From NCBI GenBank assembly GCA_029216955.1, contig JANAVB010012195.1, forward strand, positions 1,422,364-1,486,363: DNA of 64,000 nucleotides. Reading direction: 5' to 3'. The notes under the pieces are model-generated. The model was given only the letters and a program-made list of their open reading frames with translations, searched no databases and was not told the origin of the DNA. The DNA is from Iris pallida (taxonomy: Eukaryota; Streptophyta; Magnoliopsida; Asparagales; Iridaceae). The translations under genes were made by a program, and so were the position numbers. Shown one piece after another: positions 23,262 to 39,626 of this stretch (positions are counted from its first letter, which is position 1; the number at the start of each line of letters is the position of its first letter).

Positions 23262-25262
23262 CGTTTTTAGTGGTAGCCCATGGAGGTTGAGTTTGTGTAG
23301 TGGTATTCGAACTAGAGTACCACTACAACCTGCAGTAGGATTAGGATATATTTTTGAAGGTACTCAATCACAGTTAGGATTCTTTGAGAGATTCCTGGGA
23401 TGACCCTTGAGAATCTCATTATAAAATATCTCGAAATTTGATTTTGATAGTTTATATTTACCTTTCTTGGTTTGTTAATAAATTTGATTTTTGGTATCTA
23501 TTATTGATTTAATTTTTGTCAAGATAAAATTATATGGGCTAGGTCATCTCAGTTATGGAATCTAGTCTTCTACAGTCACATTAATCAACATAGTGAGGAC
23601 ATATAGTCTGACTTTGGATATATTTCTCGGGTATGTGAATTTAAGGTTTTTGCAGCCAAGCTAGCGGCATCGCGAAAATTTTAAATACCATGATTCTAGA
23701 GGTATGTGCCTTAGTCGAGGACTCTGTGATTATCGTAGCCTTACTTACTAGTATGACGAAGATTTAGAGTACCATAATTTTGGATAGACGCATATGATTA
23801 TCTGATTGTACCTTAAATGCTTTTGAACATGTTTTTACTACTTTTGTTCAGTCTTTCAAAAAAAAGAGAGGGAATTTTTGTTTTGTTTTGTTTCTCATTA
23901 TTTAACTTTAGTTGGAGTAGGAGTAGCTTTAGCTGTTATTATAAACATTTGTGTAACTTCTTACTATGAATTTCTTCTTAGTACAATGAATTGATGATTT
24001 TGCTAGACCTTATCTTAGATTTGATATTATAGCTCTGGTTTCAAAATTGTTCCTTCTTTTAAACAGATAAGCAGAACAAATTTTATCGTTATTTCCTTCT
24101 TGCTATTATTCTTGTATTAAATAATAATAATAATAAAACTGTCTTGATTACATCAATCACCTACTTGCAATCTTGGTACGAATCTAAATGTGGTCTTGAT
24201 ATAGAATTTGATTTTTATATTGGGATATGAGAATATATATAGTGGACACAGATACTTTGCCTGACACGTATGCATGCTACACTTTGATTACCAACCCATC
24301 TAAATGCATATTAATATGTTGTTGATGTTTAAATTCTCAAAACTCTAATATTCTGATACAGTACAGTATCAGAGACTGGTTCTTTATTTTTTTCTAGTTT
24401 AAATTCGTAATTTAAATATAAATTTCATGTTATTAGTTGTTGTTTACATCACTGCACATGTATGTTATATACATGGTTTCAATTCTTAAAGAAATTGGTT
24501 GAGTTTTGTGTTTGAATTTGTCAAATCTGAGACTGTGTGCATATTAATCCTTTAACACTAGATTCTAAGTGATTACTTCAATTTGCAGTTTTTAAATGTA
24601 ATGTTTTGAGCCGTATACATTGTTGTATGTAGGGATATAATGTTAGGTTTCATACTCTTACATGTTAGGTTGTGGTTGTGGTGAACATTGGGTTGGTTTT
24701 GATGTTCGAATTTCTTCAAAATCCTGAAACTGAATACATGTTAACATTTTTACATTGATTTCAAATATTTAGTTCAATTTCAGATTTAATATGTAATATT
24801 GAACTGAAATGAATGTTTGAACCCTTCATTTTAAGTTATAACCCCTGTACACTTGACACTCTATACTAATGTTCACAACTGCCATATAAACCTAACCCTT
24901 CATCTCTATATTATGTTCATATATCTATATATATATATAGTTTATGAATACATGTTATAATGTATATAGATACATAAATAAATCTCTACCTCTCTATACA
25001 TATAGATAGATATACATATATATATATGGTTATACATGCATGTTATGAGTAAATAGGTTGTGTATTGTAGATTGTTTAACCAATATGCCATGAGTAGTGT
25101 AACTTGATAGCTATTATTTTGAAACCCAAATCCTCCTATACACTTTCATGTATATTTTATACACACACATGCCTACTATCTAACCCTATGAACATGTCCA
25201 CATACACCCATACACACACTAACCAAATAACCTTTACATAATGCTAGCTTTTTCCTCTCTTA

Positions 25263-25327
<65 letters not shown>

Positions 25328-25651
25328 GATTGGATTTCAATGCTCGATATTTGTGCTTTAAATTTTGATTCTGATTTTACCTTAAAGCCTTGATGATTTG
25401 TTATTTCTGTATCTTTTCCAGTTTAACACCCCTGATTGCTTGTATGTTTTGATACCCTATGACCGTTTTGGTTAGCATGACTAGTATACCTAGATGAGAC
25501 TTTCACTACCATATGCCATGACCCTGTATGCCGTCCTCTTTAATCGTATGATTTAGGTAAGTTCTGAGACCATGATTGTTGGGGACGAGACTCTAGAAGA
25601 AGTACGACCATCTTAATTTCGAGGACGAATATCTTCTAACGAGGGTAGACT
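23262..25651 (+). mobile_element. Element A, internal region 1, non-coding
   Basis: Opens with TTTTTAGTGGTAGCCCATGG at the primer-binding position and ends with TTTCGAGGACGAATATC and a short purine tract before the next LTR. Between lie AT-rich sequence, an (AT)n run at about 25264-25324 and no frame resembling a retroviral protein. Closely matches internal region 2. It is too short for a gypsy polyprotein (usually over 4 kb). Confidence 0.8.
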
Positions 25652-28600
25652 TGTAACACCCACTTTTCTAAAATGAGGGTAATTTTGAAATTTTGTAATT
25701 ATAATCATTTAATAATGATGTTTAAACCATGTTATAATTTTTGATAATTTTTAATTATTTTAAAACTATTTAAAATGTTGAATTGTGATTTTGATGGTTA
25801 ACTAGTGTAACCCTAGAGACTTCATGACCTAGAAACTAACCATGACCATGGGGACCTAACCATGTGATTAGGATGACTAATTGTGACTTTTTAGCCTAAG
25901 GATATTTTGGTCATTTTGACTTATTAATGAAAATGAATTTTGATTAATTAGTATTGTGCTAATTGAATTGTTAGAGACTAACCTAGTTTTGACTAAACCT
26001 AGATGTTAATAATGCTCATGGAGGTTTAGTTAGAAGGTTAGAGACTTAATGGTTAAGTTAGATTAACAATATCTAGATATTTCATAGTAGGATATTTACC
26101 CCTTAGGATATTTGTGAAAAAGAAATCCTTATGACTAGTTGAACCAATAGGAAGGCTTAGAATTGGGTGGACAACTCCTAGCCACTCATCTATATGAAAA
26201 ATTAACCCTAATTCATCTAATAACCAGCCATCAAGTGCCCCTCCCTTCCTATAAAAAATCCTTGAGAAAATTCTTGCCTCTTTTTTACCTCTACATAGAA
26301 CCCTAAGTGTTCTTCCCCAAATTAGAGAGCTTCCCTCTTTGATTTGATTTCCTTTCCCTCACATTCCTCCTTCCAAACTTCTCCTAATCCATCCCACACC
26401 ATCAAGGAAGGATTCTATCCAAGAATTTGGATAAGGTGCAAAGGGAGGTGTCCTTTTGGATAGATCTTCGTATCGGAGCCGTGTCCTAAAGATTTTCATT
26501 GGGATTCCACTCCCAATATATAAAACCTATCCTCTAACTTGATTTTCTTTGTATATTAATTAGTTTTGAATCCAAAGGATCCACCCCCATGCATGTGTCC
26601 CCTTTAGATTCAATTTTGAGACCATTTGGAGTCCATTTGAGGATATTATAGGTGTGTCTTGTGTCCTACTTGATAGATCCCCAATTAGGACACCTCATGT
26701 GTATGTATGTATGATAATAGTTTAAATAGATATTTAAATTTGGGTTTAGAATGGTTAGAGAGTGGAGTGATCTTAGTTAGGATGGTTAGAATGAGTTTCA
26801 TTTGGATATCTATGTTGGTATCCAAGTATCTTGGCCAACCCAAATTCGTCCTAATTTTTATCCACGTTTTTATTAACCAAAGCAACTTAGAAATGTCATA
26901 ACTTTTACCTTAGAATTCTGATTTATCTTCCGTTTTTTTTAAAGAACCGTATCGAAGTTATCTTTCCAAATATATATTTTATTAAGCCAAATTCGTTCTG
27001 AAACTTTCTGTAAAATTATTTGAGTGACAGCTGTACGAAAGACGAACGCGTTTCGGTGTTTTTGCGATTCCGGGAGCTTCCGGACACAAAAATGCGATCC
27101 GTTTTAAGTTTCGGAAAGCTAACACAAAGGGCTATAACATACTTTAATCTTAAAAGTTAGTGAAGGCCCAATTGGTACAGTATTGGTTTTAAGTAGAAAA
27201 GTGACTATACGATATATACATTTTGTGTAACCTATGAGCCTATGTAGTATGGATATTAAATGAATATAGAGTATGTAATGCATGATATGCTAGATGAATA
27301 AAATGATATATATATATGATATATATCCTCCTTACATTAATGTATATATATGGTTGAATACAAGCATGTAGGAATGCAATTAATATAATGTATGTAAGCA
27401 ATGCATAAATGTATGAATGAAAGAATGATATACAATGTATGCATGAAAGTATATAATAAATACTTGATATGAATATAAGGTATACATGTAATGATAGATA
27501 TGAATGCATAATGTATAAATAATGTAATGTAATATATAATGATAGCATGTATGGTAATGTAGAGTATATGATGCGAGCATGAATGAATGGAGAAAATACA
27601 TGTATATAGGTAATATAGAATGTAATATATGAATGCAAGCATGCAAGATAATATATTGTATCCATATATGATGTATTCAACTTAAAGATAATGTAATATA
27701 TGAAAAAAATGAATGATAATATATAACATGATATATAAGGTAATGCAAGGTATGAAATATATGATGTGTGCATGTTGTATGCCTCTATGTTAATGTATGA
27801 AATGATATGCAATGTATGCATATGTATAAAACATGTAGGTAATGCATAGATGCATGAATGAAATGAATGTATGCAATATGTTAATATAAATGCAAGTTTC
27901 TAATATGCATGAATGTAAGTATAATGTAATACAAGTATACATGTATGTATCATGTAATGTAATCTACATGATATGTATGTATGCATGTATACAATGTAAG
28001 TATGTATGTATGCATTTCTATAAACTGAGTTAACCTATAACCTTTTACACACATGCATTTATACACCCTTTGACATCATGTATCACATGTCACATACACC
28101 TACCTATCACTAAATTTTAGAACATTAACACGTATCCTTTCACACACATGCCAAACACACACATACTCACTTACTCTTTTACCTCTCTTATATATGTATG
28201 TGCCTATATATAGCTTTCCTATATATATCTATGTATATGAATATGTGAATAATATATATACATTATATGACTAAGTTTGTGTGCCTTGTTAGCTTATGGT
28301 TTAGTTTTGTGCTTGGTTTAGCAAGTGACTTAGGCTATGAGTTAGTAGCTATCTTGGATACTTGATTTGCATATAATTAGTTTGTTTAGACCTAGAATTG
28401 ACTAACCAAGACTAGTTGACCATTGTTGACCCAATCCTAGCTAGTTTGACCACAGTTGATTAGAGTTGACCTTGTTTGACTTTATAGTTGACCAAAGTTG
28501 ACCTAGATTGACTTAGAATCATGTAGATTGTATTATAATTTTAATTACCATATAAATTGAACTCCTTATAACCTGTGTTGCTATAACTAGGACTCTGTGA

Positions 28601-29774
28601 CTCCAGTTGGCCATCTTTTCATATCAGCTGTTCAGGGTATCAGGCGAGTACATTCTCTGACCGTTTCATACTTGTCTGAATTTATATTCTTGTTCTAGAT
28701 TACTGTACTTGATGCTGACACGATTGTTATCACGGATTGGTACTATATAGATCTTCTTTTGAGATATTATCCCCTTGTATTCACTAAATATATATTGTGA
28801 TGTGCGTGTCACTTACATATTGTATTTATTGAATACCCTTATTCTTGTATACTCATTGTGCATATTGTACTCTCATTATCATATGAATCCCATGGATAGA
28901 CCATTGTACAACTATTGTATAATATTGTACATCTATTGTATAATATTGTACATCTATTGTATAACATTATACACTATTGTATAAGATAACGTAACTGGAG
29001 TTCATCCTTGTGTATTGATTGGGGAGGGGGAGTAGAATTGGTTTGTAATCAAATCCTATTGTGCAACATTGTATAACTATTATATATGTCCATTGTGCAC
29101 TCACGTACAATGGAGTTACCATTGTATTGTCCTAAACCGTTTCCATAACCATATTGTACTCTAAATCAAATATTGCTTACGGTTCTTACTTATCATATAT
29201 AGATATTTTCTATTATCAAATCTCTGCTGTTTTCATATACATTCTTCTTTCAGCGTTTCCTGTATCTTACTCTATTGCATGCTTTATATTTCCTAACTTG
29301 ATATGAACTGCGTGAGATATTTTGTGCTCGCTCATGTCCTGACTGGATCTGTTGATAAATTTTACAGATAGCTTGGAGGTTGCCTGCTAGCCTAGAGGAG
29401 ACACAGTAGAGGTTGTATAGATAGCTAGGATCTTTCTTATAGCTTATTTTGAGTTGTCTTGAGCTGTATCTATTCTATGGATTACTGTATTTGAGCTTTG
29501 AGATATTTTCTGGGTTGTGTATCTTAGACACTTAGACTTCTATCTGCTATATCTCTTTGTGGATTTCATGTTTTATCTATCTTTTATCATGCTCTACCTT
29601 AGATGTGGTTCAGACTGTATTTGCTATGTCACCTCCATTCGGAGTGTATATATTGTACAGGTACCTTTATATTGTTAGATGTTTGACCTAGGACAGCATT
29701 CTACCGCCGACACTGCGACGTAGGCTGGACGTACCCACTTCTCGTGCCCTTACTCTAGGGTGCGGGTCGTGACA
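25652..29774 (+). repeat. Element A, LTR A2 (uninterrupted)
   Basis: The only unbroken copy, 4123 bp, TGTAACACCC to GGTCGTGACA. It carries TATAAAA (26250), the AT-rich cryptic repeat (about 27238-28016), nine TTGAC words (about 28393-28515) and four tandem units of the ATTGTACATCTATTGTATAA word (about 28897-28984). The leader donor site seen in A1 and A3 is changed here (ATATATAAAACC). The long frames in the AT-rich part encode only Ile/Tyr/His-rich low-complexity sequence. Confidence 0.88.
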
Positions 29775-30634
29775 CGTTTTTAGTGGTGGCCCATGGAGGT
29801 CGAGTTTGTGTAGTGGTATTCGAACTAGAGTACCACTACAACCTGCAGTAGGATTAGGATATATTTTTAAAGGTACTCAATCACAGTTAGAATTCCTTGA
29901 GAGATTCCTGGGATGACCCTTGAGAATCTCATTATAGAATATCTCGAAATTTGATTTTGACAGTTTATATTTACCTTTCTTGGTTTGTTAATGAATTTAA
30001 TTTTTAGTATCTATTGTTGATTTAATTTTTGTCAAGATAAAATTATATGGTCTAGGTCATCTCAGTTATGGAATCTAGTCTTCTACAGTCACATTAATCA
30101 GCATGGTGAGGACATATAGTCTGACTTTAGATGTATTTCTCGGGTGTGGAAATTTAAGGTTTTTGCAGCCAAGCTAGTGGCATCGCAAAAATTTTAAATA
30201 CCATGATTCTAGAGGTATGTGCCTTAGTCGAGAACTCTGTGATTATCGTAGCCTTGCTTACTAGTATGACGAGGATTCAGAGTACCATAATTTTGGATAG
30301 ACGTATATGATTATCAGATTGTACCTTAAATACTTTTGAACATGTTTTCACTACTTTTGTTCAGTCTTTCAAAAAAAAGAGAGGGAATTTTTATTTTGTT
30401 TTATTTCTCATTATTTAACTTAGGAGTAGGAGTAGGAGTAGCTTTAGCTGTTATTATAAACATTTGTGTAACTTTTTACTATGAATTTCTTCTTAATACA
30501 ATGAATTGATGATTTTGCTAGACCTTATCTTGGATTTGATATTATAGCTCTAGTTTTAAAATTGTTCCTTCTTTTAAACAGATAAGCAGAATAGATTTTA
30601 TCGTTATTTCCTTCTTGCTATTATTCTTGTATTA

Positions 30635-30682
<48 letters not shown>

Positions 30683-31541
30683 GCTGTCTTGATTACATCA
30701 ATCACCTACTTGCAATCTTGGTAGAAATCTAAATGTGGTCTTGATATAGAATTTGATTTTTATATTAGAACATGAGAATATATATAGTGGACACAGATAC
30801 TTTGCCTGACACGTATGCATGCTACACTTTGATTACCAACCCATCTAAATGCATATTAATATGTTGTTGATGTTTAAATTCTCAAAACCCCAATATTCTG
30901 ATACAGTACAGTATCAGAGACTGGTTCTCTATTTTTTTTCCAGTTTAAATTCGTAATTTAAATATAAATTTTATGTTATTAGTTGTTGTTTACATCACTG
31001 CACATGTATGTTATATACAGGGTTTCAATTCTTAAAGAAATTGGTTGCATTTTGTATTTGAATTTGTCAAATCTGAGACTGTGTGCATATTAACCCTTTA
31101 ACACTGGATTCTAAGTGATTACTTCAATTTGCAGTTTTTAAATGTAATGTTTTGAGCCGTATACATTATTGTATGTAGGGATATAATGTTAGGTTTCATA
31201 CTCTTACATGTTAGGTTATGGTTGTGGTGAACATTGGGTTGGTTTTGATGTTCGAATTTCTCCAAAATTTTAAAACTGAATACATGTTAACATTTTTACA
31301 TTGATTTCAAATATTTAGTTCAATTTCAGATTTAATATGTAATGTTGAACTGAAATGAATGATTAAACCCTTTATTTTAAGTTATAACCCCTGTACACTT
31401 GACACTCTACACTAATGTTCACAACTGCCATGTAAACCTAACCCTTCATCTCTATGTTATGTTCATATATCTATATATATATATAGTTTAGGCATACATG
31501 TTATAATGTATATAGATACATAACTAAATCTCTACCTCTCT

Positions 31542-31629
<88 letters not shown>

Positions 31630-31866
31630 TTATACATGCATGTTATGAGTAAATAGGTTGTGTATTGTAGATTGTTTAACCAATATGTCATGAGTAGTGT
31701 AACTTGATAGCTATTGTTTTGAAACCCAAATCCTCCTATTCACTTTCATATATATTTTACACACACACATGCCTACTATCTAACCCTATGAACATGTCCA
31801 CATACACCCATACACACACTAACCACATAACCTTTACATAATGCTAGCTTTTTTCTCTCTAACACA

Positions 31867-31935
<69 letters not shown>

Positions 31936-32262
31936 GATTGGATTTCAATGCTCGACATTTGTGCTTTAAATTTTGATTTTGCTTTTGCCATAAAGCCTTG
32001 ATGATTTGTTATTTCTGTATCTTTTCCAGTTTAACACCCCTGATTGCTTGTACGTTTTGATACCCTATGGCCGTTTTGGTTAGCATGACTAGTATACCTA
32101 GATGAGACTTTTACTACCACCATATGCCATGACCCTGTATGCTGTCCTTTTTAATCGTATGATTTAGGTAAGTTCTGAGACCGTGATTGTTGGGGACGAG
32201 ACTCTAGAAGAAGTTCGACCATCTTAATTTCGAGGACGAAATTCTTCTAAGGAGGGTAGACT
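29775..32262 (+). mobile_element. Element A, internal region 2, non-coding
   Basis: Second internal region, about 2.49 kb, matching region 1 along its length. Differences are mainly expanded simple repeats: an (AAT)n run at about 30634-30681, an (AT)n run at about 31545-31627, and a (CT)n-(AT)n run at about 31867-31932. It ends with TTTCGAGGACGAAATTCTTC and the purine tract AAGGAGGGTAGA. No coding sequence. Confidence 0.8.
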
Positions 32263-36129
<3,867 letters not shown>

Positions 36130-36419
36130 CACTACCAAAATAAGTCATATTAGCGACGTAATTAGCGACGTTTATGAAAGACGTCGCTATATTTTAGCAA
36201 TTTAGCGACGTAAATTTATAACGTCGCAATACGTCACTATTAGCGACGTTCAACGACGTATTGCGACTAAGTTTTGTATTATAAAAACGTACGTCGTGGA
36301 TATGTCGGTGAACGTCGCTAAAATCACTGATATTAGCGACGTTTACCGACGTCTTCGTATGACGTCGCTAAATATTTCATATAGGGTTCTGCTGGCCAGA
36401 TCGATTTTATTTTTTTACC

Positions 36420-36850
36420 CAAAATTTTATTCTCCCGCTCGAGCCCCAAATCTTTCTCCCTTTCTCCCTCTCGTCTCCGGCGACCCCCTCCCACCAGCGA
36501 CCCCCTCCCACCAGCGAGCCCCTCCCCCCGGCGACCCCTCCCTCCGGAGACACCCCTCTCCCTCGTTCCCTACCTCGGCGACCCCGCTCGCCCACTGGTG
36601 TCCTCGTCCCTCTTGCGTCCCCTTCCTCCGGCGACCACCCTCCCCGCGGCGACCACCCCCCCACACGGCGACCCCCCTCCCTGCGGCGACCCCCTCCCCA
36701 CGGTGACCTCTTTTCCCGCGGCGTCCGGCGACCCTCCATCGCCCCTCCACCGTCAAGTCTCCTCGTCGACGTCGACCCGACTAGTCCCCTCTGCCGCTGC
36801 TCCATCCCCGATCCCGACTAAATTCTGACCAAGGAAGGTAAACCCTAACC
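36420..36850 (+). other. GC-rich leader of the small CACTA
   Basis: Highly C-rich sequence built of loose tandem units around GCGACCCCCTCCC. Several frames on both strands stay open only because of base composition. The beginning, GGCCAGATCGATTTT followed by ACCCAAAATTTTATTC, has a close counterpart inverted at the right end of the large composite CACTA (about 53880-53935), so both belong to one subfamily and this is the 5' transcribed leader. Confidence 0.6.
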
Positions 36851-36894
36851 CTATCTCCCTCCTCCTGATGTGCTGACATAGACACGAGCTGTGG

Positions 36895-37524
36895 ATGACC
36901 GTCGCTGGTGGCCTCCGTAGGGATACGTACTACGGTACGGGATCCTATGGCGCCCTAGTTGCGACCCAGTCCTCTAGGACATCTCCTGCTAGTGTGCATG
37001 GTCCACAGCCGTCCCAGGAGTCTGCCCGAGTCCACCAGATGATGGAGTCTCTCCGTGACGACCTGCTACGACGGATCGAGCAGCAGTCTCAGCATCCTAC
37101 GGACGATCCTGCGCTGCTAGCACGATTGGATGCGCTCGACCGCGGCATTATAGACCTCAGGGAGACGACTGAGAGGACAGAGCGCGCCGTTGGAGGGTTA
37201 GAGCGCACGGTGACGGAGTTGCAGACAGGACAGGTGACCATGGCCGAGACGGTGAGATTGGCGCAGGATTCGATGGTCCAGAGCAGTGGTAGAATGTTAT
37301 CTATCATGGATTCATACAACCAGCGACTTACAGCGTTGGAGCATGCTGGTACTCTGGGTGCGCCTTCATCGTCGTCGACTCCGCCGCCTCCACCGCCTTC
37401 TTCTTCGACACCGACTCCACCGACGTCACAGCCTGGCGCTCCATCTGTATCGATTTCACTTGCGGAGTATGAGGAGTTTTTACGCCTTCGTCGCGGCGGT
37501 GCCCCTCCTGCACCAGATCACTAG
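36895..37524 (+). CDS. TNPA-like protein, terminal exon only (209 codons)
   Basis: The frame begins MTVAGGLRRDTYYGTGSYG, which matches the start of the last exon of the TNPA-like gene in the large element (39627-40235). After a Ser/Arg-rich stretch comes a predicted coiled coil of about residues 40-140 (heptads rich in Leu, Arg, Glu), then a Ser/Pro tract and the end EYEEFLRLRRGGAPP. The upstream exons that would carry the recognisable Transposase_24-type DNA-binding region are deleted, and the leader is joined almost directly to this exon. The frame is clean, unlike the larger copy. It might make a truncated coiled-coil protein able to pair with full-length TNPA; that is inference. The Met used is that of the shared exon; it might not be the true initiator. 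Confidence 0.6.
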   Translation: MTVAGGLRRDTYYGTGSYGALVATQSSRTSPASVHGPQPSQESARVHQMMESLRDDLLRRIEQQSQHPTDDPALLARLDALDRGIIDLRETTERTERAVGGLERTVTELQTGQVTMAETVRLAQDSMVQSSGRMLSIMDSYNQRLTALEHAGTLGAPSSSSTPPPPPPSSSTPTPPTSQPGAPSVSISLAEYEEFLRLRRGGAPPAPDH

Positions 37525-37860
37525 TAGTCCTAGTTAGGACTTTTGTTTGTGTTTGTATCATCTTATGTTTGTGACTTATGATTGGATGTTTGTATTGGAT
37601 GTTAGTTGTGTTTGTATCGAATTGACTTGTGACTTGTTTGGATTGGATGTTAATTCCTTCGTCGATAAATGTTAATTGTGTTTGGATTGGATGTTAATTA
37701 ACTTAGATTAAAGCTATCTGTGATTTGGAATTGTGAGTGGGGGTTTGAATGCGCTGTGATTTGGAATTGTGAGTGGGGATTTGAATGTGTACCTATATGT
37801 GTTTTATAGAATTGTGAGTGGTAATATAGAATCTGTGTTTTATTTTTTTTTATTTTTTTT
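37525..37860 (+). other. 3' untranslated stretch of the small CACTA
   Basis: T/G-rich sequence after the stop codon with a direct repeat of a CTGTGATTTGGAATTGTGAG word (about 37717-37785) and repeated GGATTGGATGTTAATT words. No gene. It passes into the 3' subterminal repeats at about 37865. Confidence 0.5.
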
Positions 37861-38914
37861 ACAATTTTAGCGATGTTTAGCGACGCTTACTGACGTTTAG
37901 CGACGTCTTTTTCCGACGTTTACCGACGACAAGCTGCAAATAATATATTTTTCCGACGTTTTACCGACATTTACCGACGACTAACTGCAAAAAAGTACAG
38001 CTCTCCGACGTATTTACCGACGTTTATCGACACTAGCTGCAAAAATGTACAGGACCTTTACCGACGTCTAGCGACAACATTCACGTCGCTATATTACCGA
38101 CGAAACGACGGTAGACGTCGGTAACTATTCCAGGTCTTTACCGACGTGTAGCGACTACATATACGTCGCTAATATACCGACGGAACGACGATAAACGTCG
38201 ATAACTCACCGACGTACTGTTACGTCGCTGAATGTCGGTAATTGCGACGTTCAGCGACGTTTTTGTAATCAGCGACTAAGGAAACGGCGACAAAACCTAA
38301 ACGTCGGTAAATACGTCGGTGATACATATTAGCGACGGATTTTGTTGTTTTTCCGACGTTTTTGGGCGTCGCTAAAACTACTTATTTTGGTAGTGGTAGA
38401 GGTTGTATAGATAGCTAGGATCTTTCTTATAACTTATTTTCAGTTGTCTTGAGCTATATTTACACTACTAAAATAACCCCTTTTAGCGACGTCAGAATAC
38501 GTCGCTAAAAAAGAAAAATTCGTTGCTAATTTCTATCTTCGACGGATTTAGCGACGAAAATTGGATGTCGCGTATAGGCTTCTCGCAGATTACAATTTCG
38601 TCGCATTTTGTCGCTATTTGCGATGTCACGTTTAATGTCGCTAGACGTCGCAACATTAGCGACAGGTAGCGACGTAAGCATATGTCGCCACTATAGCGAC
38701 GTCGGACGACCACGTAGCGATGCCGTCAACTTTATATATGATGAAATGGCATGGCAGCCACGTAAGCATTTTAGCGACGCCTAGCGACAACTTTAGCGAC
38801 GTCCGCTCTCAGGTGGTTATGCCACGTCAGCAGTATAGCGACGGACAGTGACGTGTACTATCCGTCGCAGAATGTCGCAGGACGTCGCTATCTGTCGCAG
38901 ATTTTATAAAAAAT

Positions 38915-39288
38915 AAAAAAAATATAATTGGTATTTTTGTTATGATGTGTGTCCGTGTTTACAGTGTGTGTGAAGTACAGTATTCAAACCATCGACAGTT
39001 TTATTTACTGTTCTATGTTTTATCTTAGATAGAATGAGTAACAGTTCAGGGTGCACTTCTCAGTGCTTCCTCTTCACGTCCTTCACCTTCTCGAGATCCT
39101 TTATGACGTCCCGAGAAAGTGAAGGACGTGAAAATAAAGCTCTCAGAAGTACACCCTGAACTGTTGCTCTTTCTATCTAAGATAAAACATACAACAGTAA
39201 TCGAAACTGTCGATGGTTCCGAACACTGTATATCACATTCACTGTGAACACAGACACATCATCAAAAAAATACACATTATATTTTTTT
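38915..39288. repeat. Long inverted repeat (hairpin) at CACTA 3' end
   Basis: Two arms of about 180 bases (38915-39094 and 39111-39288) are complementary with few mismatches and a spacer of about 16 bases. Landmarks are ATCGACAGTTT in the left arm against AAACTGTCGAT in the right, GTTTTATCTTAGATAGAA against TTCTATCTAAGATAAAAC, and AACAGTTCAGGGTG against CACCCTGAACTGTT. It lies between the TNPA-like stop codon (39627) and the 3' subterminal repeats, so any transcript of the element that reads to its end would carry it. Confidence 0.88.
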
Positions 39289-39626
39289 AAAATTTGGGCA
39301 GCACCTCCTTTGTATATCAGATCATTGCTTATAACCCAGCGTAGGTATATTTGTCATCCCCGTCGCAGATATTATCACAATTAACAGTCTTCCATCATAA
39401 CAGTCTATAACTAATAGATGAATAACAGTCTCCCATCATAACAGTCTACAACTAAATATCATACATGTACTCAATGAAAATACCAACAAATTAAATATCA
39501 CAAACATACATGTCCAACAAACATACATGTTCAACAGAGTCAAATAATAATGAAAATCAGTGTACAGAACGGTCAATGAGCCTATAGGGCCAATAAATAC
39601 AAAGATGATAAAAAAAATCTACTGGA

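Larger units (their letters stand above)
36130..38395 (+). mobile_element. Small CACTA transposon (deletion derivative)
   Basis: A 2266-bp unit with perfect 16-bp terminal inverted repeats CACTACCAAAATAAGT at both ends and the 3-bp target duplication GTA (36127-36129 and 38396-38398). Removing it restores the A LTR reading CAGTAGAGG. Dense GCGACGT/ACGTCGC subterminal repeats fill about 36158-36375 and 37865-38360; in En/Spm elements such repeats bind TNPA. Between them lie a GC-rich leader and one TNPA-like exon. No TNPD transposase is present, so mobility would depend on a relative. Confidence 0.95.

Noticed and set aside
27240..27821. 193-codon open frame in LTR A2, minus strand
   Set aside because: Encodes only Ile/Tyr/His/Ser-rich low-complexity sequence from an AT-rich ATGTATGC-type repeat; sister LTRs break it.
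36407..36805. Gly/Arg-rich frames on the minus strand of the small CACTA leader
   Set aside because: Produced by the C-rich repeat on the other strand; no stop codons because of composition.
36836..36862. Telomere-like CCCTAACCCTA at the end of the small CACTA leader
   Set aside because: Only about two units; no array.
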